DNA of 64,000 bases from Mesonia sp008017825 (GTDB lineage Bacteria; Bacteroidota; Bacteroidia; Flavobacteriales; Flavobacteriaceae): assembly GCF_008017825.1 (NCBI RefSeq), contig NZ_VRLS01000010.1, positions 1 through 64,000 of the forward strand. Reading direction: 5' to 3'. Below, piece by piece: positions 50,062 through 58,972 of the stretch. Every line of letters begins with the position of its first letter. The stretch's first letter is position 1. The notes beneath the pieces were generated by a model. It was not told the origin of the DNA and did no database searches. It saw nothing but the letters and a program-made list of their open reading frames with translations. A program made the translations under genes and the position numbers.

Positions 50062-52089
50062 TTATATTAATCCTTTATATTTTCGGAAGAACCATTCCGC
50101 CGAAAGGCAAATTATAATTATACCTAAAAGGATTTTCCAATCTATTAAACTGCTTTTTTTAACCTCGCTTTTTTGAACGGGTTGATATTTTTTGTTTTCA
50201 AGAAGTTGCTTAAAAAGTTGCTCGCTTTCAGATAAAAAATAAATTTTATCTTGACTTACTTGTGTCAGTTTCCCTACATCTGCATTTAAAAACTGCTTTT
50301 CTACTTCAAAATCTATAATGGTAAAACTGCCTGTTTTCTGAATATTTTCCTCTTCAATAAAAACTTTGTAAGTATAATCACCAGGTTGAAGCTGACTTAA
50401 ATTCACCTCATAAGTATTGTTCTGAAGTATAAAAGGGTATTCATTATTCTTTTTAGTTTCTTTTTCTTTTACTGAAATATTTAATTTTGCACGATCATCA
50501 AAAGCATAGTTTTTATCAAAATACCCTGCCTGAATTATAATTTTATCACCGAAATTATAAAATGGTTGTGCATCTACCGTTAGACGCTCTCTTCGTTTAT
50601 TTGAAGAAAGGTATTGAATTAGCTTTCCTAAAAAATCATCATAACTTTCAAAACTTTTTTGCTGAACAAAGCTTTTAGAACGCCATTGCCAACTATTTTC
50701 TCCGAATAAAAAACCTGTTTTTTGTTGATTTTCTTCTAAGGTTGCAATTACAGGAGTTTTGGTTTTTATTCCGTTTATATTCTGGTAAAGAAGTATTTGC
50801 GGTGTTTTATTAAAAGATATTCCGCCAAAATAATCTTGTAAAGGAGGGAAACTACCAAATTGAATATCGGGTTGCTGAAAGCTACTGTAACCCGAATTGT
50901 AACTGGGTTGAAATTCTTCTAATTGAGTAAATATTTCTTTACGGAAATTATCCTGACTCCTATTTAAAAAATCATAGTCAGTTTTTGTTCCTGTAATAAT
51001 TAAAGAGTTTAAATTTTCCTTAGCTATTTGATCAAAAATGGTTTTAAAAAGAGGATTAGGTTGATACAAGATAACTAATTGATAATCTAACAAACTTCCT
51101 CGAAAATTAGAAACGAGTTCTATATTAGCTTCCCTTTGTTGATTACTCTCTATAGACTTTTTAAGAGAACCTAGATCTGGATGTAAAAACGATGATAAAA
51201 TTAAAACCTTCGTTTTTTCATCGATCACATCTACCAAAAACTTTTTAGTGTTATTAGCTATATTTTTCTCATTGTCGATCGTTTCTACACTAACTGTATA
51301 ATTGAGTAAACCAATTTGATTGGCTGGTAATTTTATTTGTAGAATTTCGCTTTTATCTTCTTTTGAAAATGTGACTTTCTGTGAAAAAACAGTTGAATTA
51401 CCTAATTGAATAGAAACCTCTTTTTGCACTGCTTTTTCTCCTTTATAATTTAAAAAAAGTTCTACAGGGAATTTATTATTTAGAAAGGCATATTTATTTA
51501 CATTGACTCTTTCAATCTTTAAGTCACTATAACTCGTCGTATCACCTACCGCAACTGCATAGATATCTTGTGGAAACTGAGAAGCTTTATACAAATAATC
51601 TTCGCCATAGGTTTGATTTCCGTCGGTTACTAAAACGGTGGGTGTTATTTGGCTTTCATAAATGTCTGCCAAATCATAAAATAAAGGAGTAATTTGGGTT
51701 TTGTTTTCCGTAAAGGAAAGTGTATCTAATTTTTTAATTTGCTCCCCGAAGCTATAATACTGAACATTAAACTTATTTTGTAATTCTTGGTGCTCTTTAA
51801 TTTGTTGTACGAAGGAGAAAACCTTATTTTCTTCTTTAAAGTAAGCTATAGAGGAAGAATTATCTATCGCTACAACGAGGTTCGGTTTTTCTGTAGAAAG
51901 TTGAAGGGATTCTAAAGTTGGATTAATCAACAATAGAAAGAGTGAAAAGAGACTTAAAAAACGCAAAACACTGAAAATGATCCAGTGTTTTGGACGTTTC
52001 TTCTTTTTATTGAATAAATAAAATAATAAAGACAAACCTAACGCTGCAATTGCAGATAGAATAATAAAAATTAGGGTTTGTCCTGACAT
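50062..52089 (-). CDS. Large VWA-type membrane protein
   Basis: A 675-residue membrane protein. Two helices start it (about 4-26 and 37-60), followed by NLVVAIDNSSSIAYF (residues 73-87), which has the DxSxS metal-site pattern of von Willebrand A domains, and TPTVLVTDGNQTYGED. A long periplasmic part with Ig-like strands follows, and a last helix (WKILLGIIIICLSAEWFF) sits near the C terminus. It resembles BatA/BatB-type or glutamine amidotransferase-like membrane proteins of Bacteroidota, but the class is uncharacterised. It lies 18 bases from the prohibitin gene. Confidence 0.75.
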   Translation of the reverse strand: MSGQTLIFIILSAIAALGLSLLFYLFNKKKKRPKHWIIFSVLRFLSLFSLFLLLINPTLESLQLSTEKPNLVVAIDNSSSIAYFKEENKVFSFVQQIKEHQELQNKFNVQYYSFGEQIKKLDTLSFTENKTQITPLFYDLADIYESQITPTVLVTDGNQTYGEDYLYKASQFPQDIYAVAVGDTTSYSDLKIERVNVNKYAFLNNKFPVELFLNYKGEKAVQKEVSIQLGNSTVFSQKVTFSKEDKSEILQIKLPANQIGLLNYTVSVETIDNEKNIANNTKKFLVDVIDEKTKVLILSSFLHPDLGSLKKSIESNQQREANIELVSNFRGSLLDYQLVILYQPNPLFKTIFDQIAKENLNSLIITGTKTDYDFLNRSQDNFRKEIFTQLEEFQPSYNSGYSSFQQPDIQFGSFPPLQDYFGGISFNKTPQILLYQNINGIKTKTPVIATLEENQQKTGFLFGENSWQWRSKSFVQQKSFESYDDFLGKLIQYLSSNKRRERLTVDAQPFYNFGDKIIIQAGYFDKNYAFDDRAKLNISVKEKETKKNNEYPFILQNNTYEVNLSQLQPGDYTYKVFIEEENIQKTGSFTIIDFEVEKQFLNADVGKLTQVSQDKIYFLSESEQLFKQLLENKKYQPVQKSEVKKSSLIDWKILLGIIIICLSAEWFFRKYKGLI

Positions 52090-52112
52090 TAAGTTACTTT
52101 ATAATTGATTGG

Positions 52113-52859
52113 TTAGGTAAGCATACCGCCATCTACATTTAATACTTGCCCTGTAATGTAACCACTAAGGTCACTACCTAAAAATACGCAAGCATTAGCT
52201 ATATCTTCTGGGCTTCCTCCTCGTTTTAAAGGAATAGCATTTCTCCAACCTTCAACCGTTTTTTCGTCAAGTTTTGCAGTCATTTCTGTTTCGATAAATC
52301 CTGGCGCAATAACATTAGTTCTAATGTTACGAGAACCTAATTCTAAAGCCATAGATTTAGAAAAACCAATCATACCTGCCTTAGAAGCTGCATAATTTGC
52401 TTGGCCTGCATTTCCTTTTACTCCTACGACAGAACTCATATTAATAATGCTTCCTTTACGTTGCTTAAGCATAGTACGTTGTACTGCTTTAGTCATGTTA
52501 AAAATTGATTTTAAGTTAACTTCTATAACTTTATCAAAATCTTCCTCGGTCATACGCATTAACAAATTGTCTTTGGTAATCCCTGCATTATTTACTAAAA
52601 TATCTATACTAGAAAAGTCTTTATTTACGTCTTCTATTAGTTTTTGAGCATCTTCAAAATTGGCTGCATTACTTTTGTAACCTTTTGCTTTAATCCCTAA
52701 ATCGGTTAATTCCTTTTCTAAATCTTGAGCTGCTTCTACAGAAGAACTATAAGTAAAAGCTACATTTGCGCCGTGCTGAGCAAATATCATGGCAATTCCT
52801 TTACCTATTCCTCTACTAGCTCCAGTAATAATTGCATTTTTTCCTTCTAATAATTTCAT
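52113..52859 (-). CDS. fabG: 3-oxoacyl-ACP reductase
   Basis: NADPH-dependent ketoreductase of fatty acid elongation. The 248 residues are a classical short-chain dehydrogenase: TGASRGIGKGIA cofactor loop (residues 11-22), VNNAGIT, the catalytic triad in INMSSVVGVKGNAGQANYAASKAG (Ser, Tyr-x-x-x-Lys) and the NVIAPGFIETEM loop; it ends YITGQVLNVDGGMLT. I chose the ATG at 52859, since the extension to 52901 (MLIFEARLLITPST) precedes the conserved start and overlaps a TATATTTG promoter box. Confidence 0.93.
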   Translation of the reverse strand: MKLLEGKNAIITGASRGIGKGIAMIFAQHGANVAFTYSSSVEAAQDLEKELTDLGIKAKGYKSNAANFEDAQKLIEDVNKDFSSIDILVNNAGITKDNLLMRMTEEDFDKVIEVNLKSIFNMTKAVQRTMLKQRKGSIINMSSVVGVKGNAGQANYAASKAGMIGFSKSMALELGSRNIRTNVIAPGFIETEMTAKLDEKTVEGWRNAIPLKRGGSPEDIANACVFLGSDLSGYITGQVLNVDGGMLT

Positions 52860-52888
52860 AGTTGATGGTGTAATTAATAACCTAGCCT

Positions 52889-52896
52889 CAAATATA
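52889..52896 (-). promoter_or_regulatory. Putative -7 box TATATTTG for fabG
   Basis: The minus strand reads TATATTTG, a TAnnTTTG match about 30 bases before the fabG start codon at 52859. A -33 TTG is not evident. Confidence 0.5.
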
Positions 52897-52918
52897 AGCA
52901 ACTATAGCGGGAAGGCAT

Positions 52919-52949
52919 AAAAAAACCTCTTGAGATTTCAAGAGGTTTT
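52919..52949 (-). terminator. Intrinsic terminator of the M16 protease gene
   Basis: A 12-bp stem AAAACCTCTTGA / TCAAGAGGTTTT with a four-base loop, followed on the minus strand by a run of seven T. It lies 22 bases after the M16 protease stop codon and before the fabG promoter. Confidence 0.9.
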
Positions 52950-52970
52950 CATATTTGTAAGGAGTTATAT

Positions 52971-55949
52971 TTATAACTTTAATTTATCTCCAGATTTTTC
53001 ATAGTTAAACAAATAATCTACATCTAATTCTTCTACTTTCCCTAGTTTAGAAAGCGATTGCATATCTACATCTTTCTTGTTACCTATTACTAATACATTA
53101 TATTCTTGTCCTTTAATATTATCGTTAAAGAAAGTTTTTAAATCTTCTAAAGACATGCCTTTTATAGTATTGTACATTTCTTTTCTATAGTCTTCTTCTA
53201 AACCTCTTTTCTTTAAACTTTCATAATTCCAGAAAATAGATGTTTTAGTAATTCTATTAGCAGCAATTTGTTTTAACGCCGCTTCTTTAGCCGACTGAAA
53301 TTGCTCTTCAGCTTCTGGCATATTGGTCATTAACTCCATCATGGCATCTACAGCTTGTGGCATCTTGTTGGCTTGAGTCCCTATATAAGCCATTACATAA
53401 TTTGGCTTTTCTTTTTCATTTGCCATTTGGTAAGATGAATAGGCAGAGTAAGCTAAAGATTTTGATTCTCTAATTTCTTGAAAAACAATAGAGGAAAGAC
53501 CGCTACCAAAATAGGTATTAAACAATTCGGTTGCTGCCATATTTTCAGCATCAAATTTATCTCCTTTTGCTAAGAAAACCATTTCACTTTGCACCATATC
53601 GTAATCTACAAAGTACACTTTCCCGCCAGTTTCTACCTCATTAAACTTTTTAGCTTCTGGGTATTCCTTTAATTCACTTGGCAATTGGTGTTCTTTATCT
53701 AAAGAAGTCATGGCCTTATCTAAATCTTTTCCGTAATAAAAAATACGTTGTTTGTAATTACGTAAGTCTTTAACTTTCTGAACCAATTCTTGTGGATTTT
53801 TAGATTTTAATTCAGCAGCTGAATAAATATCTCTTAACCTAGATTCTTCTCCATATTTACCGTAGTTCATTAATCCGTTAAATAAAATATTTCCTTTTTG
53901 TGTTTTATTATCTTCACGACCTTTTAAAATCTGCTCTACATACTTATCATAGGTTTCTTGATTTGCTTCTGCATTTTGCCAAAGATCTTCTAGAAGTGAT
54001 AAACCTGCTGGTAAATTCTCTTTTAAACCTGATAAACCAACGTAAGTTTTATCTGTTCCTGAGTTTACAAAATAATTAATTCCTAATTTATAGAATTCTT
54101 GTTTTACTTGCTCGGGTGATAACTTATTTGTTCCTAAATAATCTAGATAACCAGCAGCTAGAGAAATTTCTTTGTCGTTATCTTGACCCATATCAAAAAT
54201 AAAGTACAAGTTGAACAAATCATTGTTTTCATTTTCTATGTAAGCTACGGGTAATCCGTTTTTGGTTTCTGAATTCCCTATAGCTTTTTTATAGTCAATA
54301 TATTGTGGTTCTAAGGCAGGAGATTCTTCTTTGTTAAAATTTTGAATGAATACAGATTGCTTATCGCGATTTAATTTTACCGGAGTTATTCCTGGGTTTT
54401 CAACTTTAGCGATGTTTGCATCTTCTCCTTTACGTTTATATACGACAACATAATTGTCGTTGTAGTGCTCGTTAGCATAATTTACTAGTTCTTCTTTAGT
54501 AACTGATTTTAAACCTTCTATAAAATCTAATCTAGACTGCCAATCTTGAAAATGTATAAAAGCATCCATATAAGCGTAAGCTGTAGATGAAGCATTTTCA
54601 TATTCACGAATTTCTGAAAGTTTTAAATCATTAATAACCGCTTCTATCAACCAATCATCAAATTCTCCCTTTTTTATTTTTTCAACTTCTTCTAAGAGTA
54701 AAGCTTGAACTTCTTCTAGAGTTTGGTTTGCTTTTGGCATTCCATAAAGAAGATGAAAACCGTAATCGTTATCAAAGTTTGTAAACGAAGATGCATTTTG
54801 TACTTTTTGCTGCTGATTTAAATCTAAATCGATTAAACCCGCTTGAGAATTTGCTAAAATATAATCGATTAAAGTTACTATTTTTTCATCCTTGCTACCT
54901 ATTCCTCCAGTTCTAAACGCAACATAAACCGACTCTGATGTTGGTCCAAAAACTTCCTTTTCTACTGGAGAGGTAATAGGTTGTTCTTTCTTAAATGTTG
55001 GATGAGTAACCTCCTTCTTCTCATAGTTTCCAAAAGCGTCATTTACTTTTTTTATAGTTCCATCAAAATCTATATCCCCTACCAAAACCACTGCCATATT
55101 ATTTGGCACGTAATAGGTGTTGAAATAATTATGAATAGCTTCCATAGATGGATTTTTTAAATGTTCAGACTTACCAATGGTGCTTTGCGTACCATAAGGG
55201 TGAGTTGGGAACAAACCTTCTAAGGTAGCTTGGTATTGCTTACGACCATCGCTATCTTGACCGCGATTAAATTCTTCATAAACTGCTTCTAATTCTGTAT
55301 GGAATAAACGTAAAACTAATGTACTAAAACGTTCACTTTCTACTTGTAACCATTTATTTAATTCATTTGAAGGAATTTTATTTACATAAACCGTTTGTTC
55401 ATTAGAAGTAAATGCATTCGTACCTTCGGCTCCCAAAGAGGCTACCATTTTGTCATATTCATTAGCAATAGAATATTCTGAAGCTTTTTGAGAAACACTA
55501 TCTATTTGTTTATAAAGATTCAGTTTTTTCTCTTCGTCTTTTTCAGCTTTATGCATTTCATATAGATCTGAAATACTGTCTAAGAGTACTTTTTCTTTTT
55601 CCCAATCTTGAGTTCCAATTTTATGAGTTCCTTTGAAAACCATATGCTCTAAGTAATGAGCCAAACCTGTGTTATCTGCAGGATCATAAGTAGAACCAGC
55701 TCTTACAGCAATTAAAGTTTGAATTTTGGGTTCTTCTTCATTTTTTCCTAAATAAACTTTAAGTCCGTTGTCTAAAGTATACAGTCGAAGCTCTGTGGGG
55801 TCATCTTTAAATGTTTGGTAAGCAAATCCAGCATCATCTGTATGCTGATATTTATTTTTATCTGAAGTTTCATTTTCTTTCTTTTCGCTACAACTGATAA
55901 TTGCTAAGCTAGTTAAGAATAGAAAAAACGGTAAATAGATTTTTTTCAT
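52971..55949 (-). CDS. M16 family zinc peptidase (lipoprotein)
   Basis: A 992-residue M16 (insulinase/pitrilysin) protease. A lipoprotein signal (FFLFLTSLAIIS-C20) anchors it to the membrane. Two homologous halves follow: the first has the inverted zinc motif H98-YLEH102-MVFKGTHKIGT and ALYKQID-type helices, the second starts near residue 545 (SETKNGLPVAYIENENNDLFNLYFIF) and is the inactive half usual for long M16 enzymes. It degrades peptides in the periplasm or outer surface. It has its own terminator and sits between fabG and sucD. Confidence 0.92.
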   Translation of the reverse strand: MKKIYLPFFLFLTSLAIISCSEKKENETSDKNKYQHTDDAGFAYQTFKDDPTELRLYTLDNGLKVYLGKNEEEPKIQTLIAVRAGSTYDPADNTGLAHYLEHMVFKGTHKIGTQDWEKEKVLLDSISDLYEMHKAEKDEEKKLNLYKQIDSVSQKASEYSIANEYDKMVASLGAEGTNAFTSNEQTVYVNKIPSNELNKWLQVESERFSTLVLRLFHTELEAVYEEFNRGQDSDGRKQYQATLEGLFPTHPYGTQSTIGKSEHLKNPSMEAIHNYFNTYYVPNNMAVVLVGDIDFDGTIKKVNDAFGNYEKKEVTHPTFKKEQPITSPVEKEVFGPTSESVYVAFRTGGIGSKDEKIVTLIDYILANSQAGLIDLDLNQQQKVQNASSFTNFDNDYGFHLLYGMPKANQTLEEVQALLLEEVEKIKKGEFDDWLIEAVINDLKLSEIREYENASSTAYAYMDAFIHFQDWQSRLDFIEGLKSVTKEELVNYANEHYNDNYVVVYKRKGEDANIAKVENPGITPVKLNRDKQSVFIQNFNKEESPALEPQYIDYKKAIGNSETKNGLPVAYIENENNDLFNLYFIFDMGQDNDKEISLAAGYLDYLGTNKLSPEQVKQEFYKLGINYFVNSGTDKTYVGLSGLKENLPAGLSLLEDLWQNAEANQETYDKYVEQILKGREDNKTQKGNILFNGLMNYGKYGEESRLRDIYSAAELKSKNPQELVQKVKDLRNYKQRIFYYGKDLDKAMTSLDKEHQLPSELKEYPEAKKFNEVETGGKVYFVDYDMVQSEMVFLAKGDKFDAENMAATELFNTYFGSGLSSIVFQEIRESKSLAYSAYSSYQMANEKEKPNYVMAYIGTQANKMPQAVDAMMELMTNMPEAEEQFQSAKEAALKQIAANRITKTSIFWNYESLKKRGLEEDYRKEMYNTIKGMSLEDLKTFFNDNIKGQEYNVLVIGNKKDVDMQSLSKLGKVEELDVDYLFNYEKSGDKLKL

Positions 55950-55984
55950 TATTTTAAATAATTAGTTAAGAGATGGTTAAAAAT

Positions 55985-56023
55985 AAAAAAAGTTCGTTAG
56001 TAAATACTTACTAACGAACTTTT
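55985..56023 (-). terminator. Intrinsic terminator of sucD
   Basis: A perfect 16-bp stem (AAAAGTTCGTTAGTAA / TTACTAACGAACTTTT) with a four-base loop, 39 bases after the sucD stop codon, followed on the minus strand by a T run. It also separates sucD from the M16 protease gene. Confidence 0.9.
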
Positions 56024-56061
56024 ATATAAATTAAATCTATTAAATTTTAACAAATTTAATA

Positions 56062-56934
56062 TTAGCCTAATACTTCAGCTACTTTTTTACCTATTTCTGC
56101 TGGAGAATCCACTACGTGAATACCACATTCTCTCATAATTTTCTTTTTAGCTTGAGCAGTATCTTCACTACCTCCTACAATAGCTCCTGCGTGTCCCATA
56201 GTTCTTCCTGCTGGAGCAGTTTCTCCTGCGATAAAACCTACGATTGGTTTTTTAGAACCACTTGCTTTGTACCACTCTGCTGCATCTGCTTCTAATTGAC
56301 CGCCAATTTCTCCGATCATTACAACACATTCAGTCTCTTCGTCGTTAATCAATAACTCAACAGCTTCTTTTGTTGTCGTCCCAATAATTGGATCTCCACC
56401 AATACCTATGGCAGTAGTTATACCTAACCCTTGCTTTACAACTTGGTCTGCAGCTTCATAAGTTAATGTACCTGATTTTGATACAATTCCTACTTTTCCT
56501 TTCTTGAAAACAAAACCTGGCATAATACCAACTTTAGCTTCACCTGGAGTAATTACACCTGGACAGTTAGGACCTATTAATCTACATTCTTTATCTTTAA
56601 TATATTCTGCAGCTTTAATCATATCTGCAACAGGAATACCTTCTGTAATGGTAATGATTACTTTAATACCTGCATCTGCTGCTTCCATAATAGCATCTGC
56701 TGCAAAAGCTGGTGGTACAAAAATAATAGTAGTATCTGCATTAACTTCTTTCACCGCTTCGGCTACAGTATTAAAAACAGGCTTGTCTAGGTGTTTTTGC
56801 CCTCCTTTTCCTGGAGTAACTCCACCTACTACATTTGTACCGTATTCAATCATTTGTTCAGCGTGAAAAGTTCCTTCACTTCCGGTAAAACCTTGAACGA
56901 TTATATTTGAATCTTTATTTACTAAAACACTCAT
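56062..56934 (-). CDS. sucD: Succinate-CoA ligase subunit alpha
   Basis: The CoA-binding subunit of succinyl-CoA synthetase in the TCA cycle. The 290 residues show VQGFTGSEGTFHAEQMIEYGTNVVGGVTPGKGG at the start (CoA-binding Rossmann domain), IGPNCPGVITPGEAKVGIMPG, and the phosphorylated histidine in TMGHAGAIVGG. The beta subunit gene sucC is not in the window, an arrangement I believe is usual in flavobacteria. A TACCTTTG promoter box sits upstream at 57003-57010. Confidence 0.95.
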   Translation of the reverse strand: MSVLVNKDSNIIVQGFTGSEGTFHAEQMIEYGTNVVGGVTPGKGGQKHLDKPVFNTVAEAVKEVNADTTIIFVPPAFAADAIMEAADAGIKVIITITEGIPVADMIKAAEYIKDKECRLIGPNCPGVITPGEAKVGIMPGFVFKKGKVGIVSKSGTLTYEAADQVVKQGLGITTAIGIGGDPIIGTTTKEAVELLINDEETECVVMIGEIGGQLEADAAEWYKASGSKKPIVGFIAGETAPAGRTMGHAGAIVGGSEDTAQAKKKIMRECGIHVVDSPAEIGKKVAEVLG

Positions 56935-57002
56935 TTTACTAGTTGGTTTTATTAATTGTTTTCTATTTCAGTTTACTACGTCTTATTTTATAAGTAGCTG
57001 CG

Positions 57003-57010
57003 CAAAGGTA
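57003..57010 (-). promoter_or_regulatory. Putative -7 box TACCTTTG for sucD
   Basis: The minus strand reads TACCTTTG, a TAnnTTTG match 68 bases before the sucD start codon. No -33 TTG at the expected spacing was found. Confidence 0.45.
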
Positions 57011-57038
57011 ACTTTTTTACTACAGCTTTGAAAAAAAA

Positions 57039-57452
57039 TTAGGCTTTTACCTTCTCATAAGAATTATCTTTTTCGTCTTGGTCCTTAAAAGGCTGACTTA
57101 CTTGATATCCTCTGTATAATTTTTCATCTTTTATCTCCCAAATACAAATAAAATGAGCAATTCCTATCTCTTCATCTGGATTCTCTATAGGATGCACATA
57201 ATACTTATAACGAATGGTTACAGTATCATTGTCTTGAAGTAAGTGACTTACTTCAATTTTAAGTTCTTTATAGTTTTTTCTAATATCTGCGAAAAAGTCA
57301 GAAATTTTATCAAAACCTAGATTAGTAAGACCTTCAATTCCATTCCACGTTAAAACAGCATTTGGGTGAAAGTATTTTTCTATGATTGATGCATCATTTG
57401 CTATATCTGAATCATAAAATTCTCTAACAATATCCTTAGCTTGTTTCATCAT
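57039..57452 (-). CDS. Nuclear transport factor 2/SnoaL-like protein
   Basis: A 137-residue single-domain protein with the NTF2-like cone fold pattern: KDIVREFYDSDIANDASIIEKYFHPNAVLTWNGIEG at the start, then the LQDNDTVTIRYKYYVHP strand and FICIWEIKDEKLYRGYQVSQPF at the end. The fold hosts many unrelated enzymes and binding proteins, so no activity can be assigned. Its start overlaps the stop codon of the second lpxD-like gene, so it is the last gene of the lipid A/efp transcript. Confidence 0.75.
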   Translation of the reverse strand: MMKQAKDIVREFYDSDIANDASIIEKYFHPNAVLTWNGIEGLTNLGFDKISDFFADIRKNYKELKIEVSHLLQDNDTVTIRYKYYVHPIENPDEEIGIAHFICIWEIKDEKLYRGYQVSQPFKDQDEKDNSYEKVKA

Positions 57453-58387
57453 TACAACTTATCTATTTTTTCAATTAAACTTGGTATTAAGCGTATAGAA
57501 GCAATTTCTTTATATTTTTTTCTAAAACTGTCTGCTGGCGTTCCAAAATAAGAGGTATTCCCCGCAAGTGATTTACTTACTCCGCTTTGCGCGGAAATAA
57601 CTGCTTTTTTACCAATAATAATTCCGCTAGTGATCCCTACTTGTCCCCATATAGTCACTTCATCTTCTATAACTACACAACCAGCAATACCTACTTGAGA
57701 AGCTATCAAACACTTCTTACCAATAATCGTATCATGACCTATCTGTACTTGATTATCTATTTTAGAACCTTCACCAATTGTAGTTTCTCCAGTTACTCCT
57801 CTATCAATAGTACAAGCAGCTCCTATATCTACGTTATCTTCAATAACCACTTTCCCTCCAGATTTTAATTTATCAAAACCTTCAGGTCTGTTTTTGTAAT
57901 AAAAAGCATCACCACCTAAAACAGTTCCCGCATGTATGGTGACATTATCGCCTATTATTGTATGATCATAAATACTCACATTAGAATGAATAATACAATT
58001 CTTACCTATGCGAACGTGATTACCAATAAATACATTTGGCTGAATGGTTGTTCCCTCTCCTACTTCCGCGGAAGCTGAAATTTGTTGAGTAGAATTTTTA
58101 AAGGGTTTAAAAAACGTAGTGAGTTTATTAAAGTCTCTAAATGGATCGTCTGAAATTAATAAAGCTTTTCCTTTTGGACATTCTACGTTCTTATTGATAA
58201 GAATTACCGTCGCAGCGGAATTTAAAGCTTTATCGTAGTATTTTGGATGATCTACAAATACAATATCTCCTTCCCTAACGACATGGATCTCATTCATTCC
58301 CCATACAGGGAAATCTTTATCGCCTACAAACTCTGATTGAATAATTGTAGCAATTTGCTGAAGGGTATGTTGTTGAGGAAAATTCAT
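57452..58387 (-). CDS. Second LpxD-like UDP-3-O-acylglucosamine N-acyltransferase
   Basis: A 311-residue LpxD paralogue. It has the N-terminal uridine-binding-like domain (about 1-95, WGMNEIHVVREGDIVFVDHPKYY) and a left-handed beta helix of hexapeptide repeats (VFIGNHVRIGKNC, IGDNVTIHAGTVLGGDAFYY). The acyltransferase histidine lies in the VQIGHDTIIG turn. The helix end ISAQSGVSKSLAGNTSYFG is LpxD-like. The chain is 32 residues shorter than the lpxD at 61155. It may add a different acyl chain or serve another sugar. Residues SASAEVGEG are encoded by the TTCCGCGGAA palindrome (58064-58073). Confidence 0.8.
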   Translation of the reverse strand: MNFPQQHTLQQIATIIQSEFVGDKDFPVWGMNEIHVVREGDIVFVDHPKYYDKALNSAATVILINKNVECPKGKALLISDDPFRDFNKLTTFFKPFKNSTQQISASAEVGEGTTIQPNVFIGNHVRIGKNCIIHSNVSIYDHTIIGDNVTIHAGTVLGGDAFYYKNRPEGFDKLKSGGKVVIEDNVDIGAACTIDRGVTGETTIGEGSKIDNQVQIGHDTIIGKKCLIASQVGIAGCVVIEDEVTIWGQVGITSGIIIGKKAVISAQSGVSKSLAGNTSYFGTPADSFRKKYKEIASIRLIPSLIEKIDKL

Positions 58388-58393
58388 CTCAAA

Positions 58394-58960
58394 TTACTCT
58401 TTGATACGTTCTTTGTAAGTTCCTTTATCGGTTTCTACCTTTATTTTATCTCCCTCATTTATAAAAAGTGGAACGTTTACCTCAGCACCAGTTTCTACTG
58501 TTGCTGGTTTTGTAGCATTCGTTGCTGTATTTCCTTTTACACCAGGTTCTGTATGTGTTACTTCAAGAATTACACTTGGTGGCATTTCTACAGAAAGCGG
58601 CATATTATCTTCTGAATTGATAATTACGGTTACCACTTCTCCTTCTTTTAATAATCCAGGGGTGTCTAAAGCAGACTCTAATAATCTAATTTGAGTATAA
58701 TCTTCAGTATTCATAAAATGATAAAATTCTCCATCATTATATAAAAATTGAAATTTATGAGTTTCTACACGAACATCATCAATCTTATGTCCTGCAGAAA
58801 AAGTGTTTTCTAAAATTTTTCCGTTAGTAACACTTTTCATTTTTGTTCTTACAAATGCTGGACCTTTTCCTGGTTTAACATGTAAAAACTCTATAATTTT
58901 ATATATATCATGATTGTATTTAATACACAATCCGTTTCTAATATCACTAGTCGTTGCCAT
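58394..58960 (-). CDS. efp: Elongation factor P
   Basis: Binds the ribosome to relieve stalling at consecutive prolines. The 188 residues show the KOW-like N-terminal domain with the modifiable lysine in HVKPGKGPAFVRTK (K32), two OB domains, and the family signature TSDIRNGLCIKYNHDIYKI at the start. It sits six bases from the LpxD-like gene and 12 from lpxA inside the lipid A cluster, an arrangement conserved in many Bacteroidota as far as I remember. Confidence 0.94.
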   Translation of the reverse strand: MATTSDIRNGLCIKYNHDIYKIIEFLHVKPGKGPAFVRTKMKSVTNGKILENTFSAGHKIDDVRVETHKFQFLYNDGEFYHFMNTEDYTQIRLLESALDTPGLLKEGEVVTVIINSEDNMPLSVEMPPSVILEVTHTEPGVKGNTATNATKPATVETGAEVNVPLFINEGDKIKVETDKGTYKERIKE

Positions 58961-58972
58961 TCTGTTTTGTTT

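Noticed and set aside
56504..56866. Plus-strand 120-codon ORF inside sucD
   Set aside because: It lies entirely opposite conserved SucD motifs and has the biased composition of an antisense shadow.
57579..57596. CCGCTTTGCGCGGAAAT in the second lpxD-like gene as a repeat copy
   Set aside because: It encodes ISAQSG, a conserved LpxD turn, so chance codon choice is a sufficient explanation.
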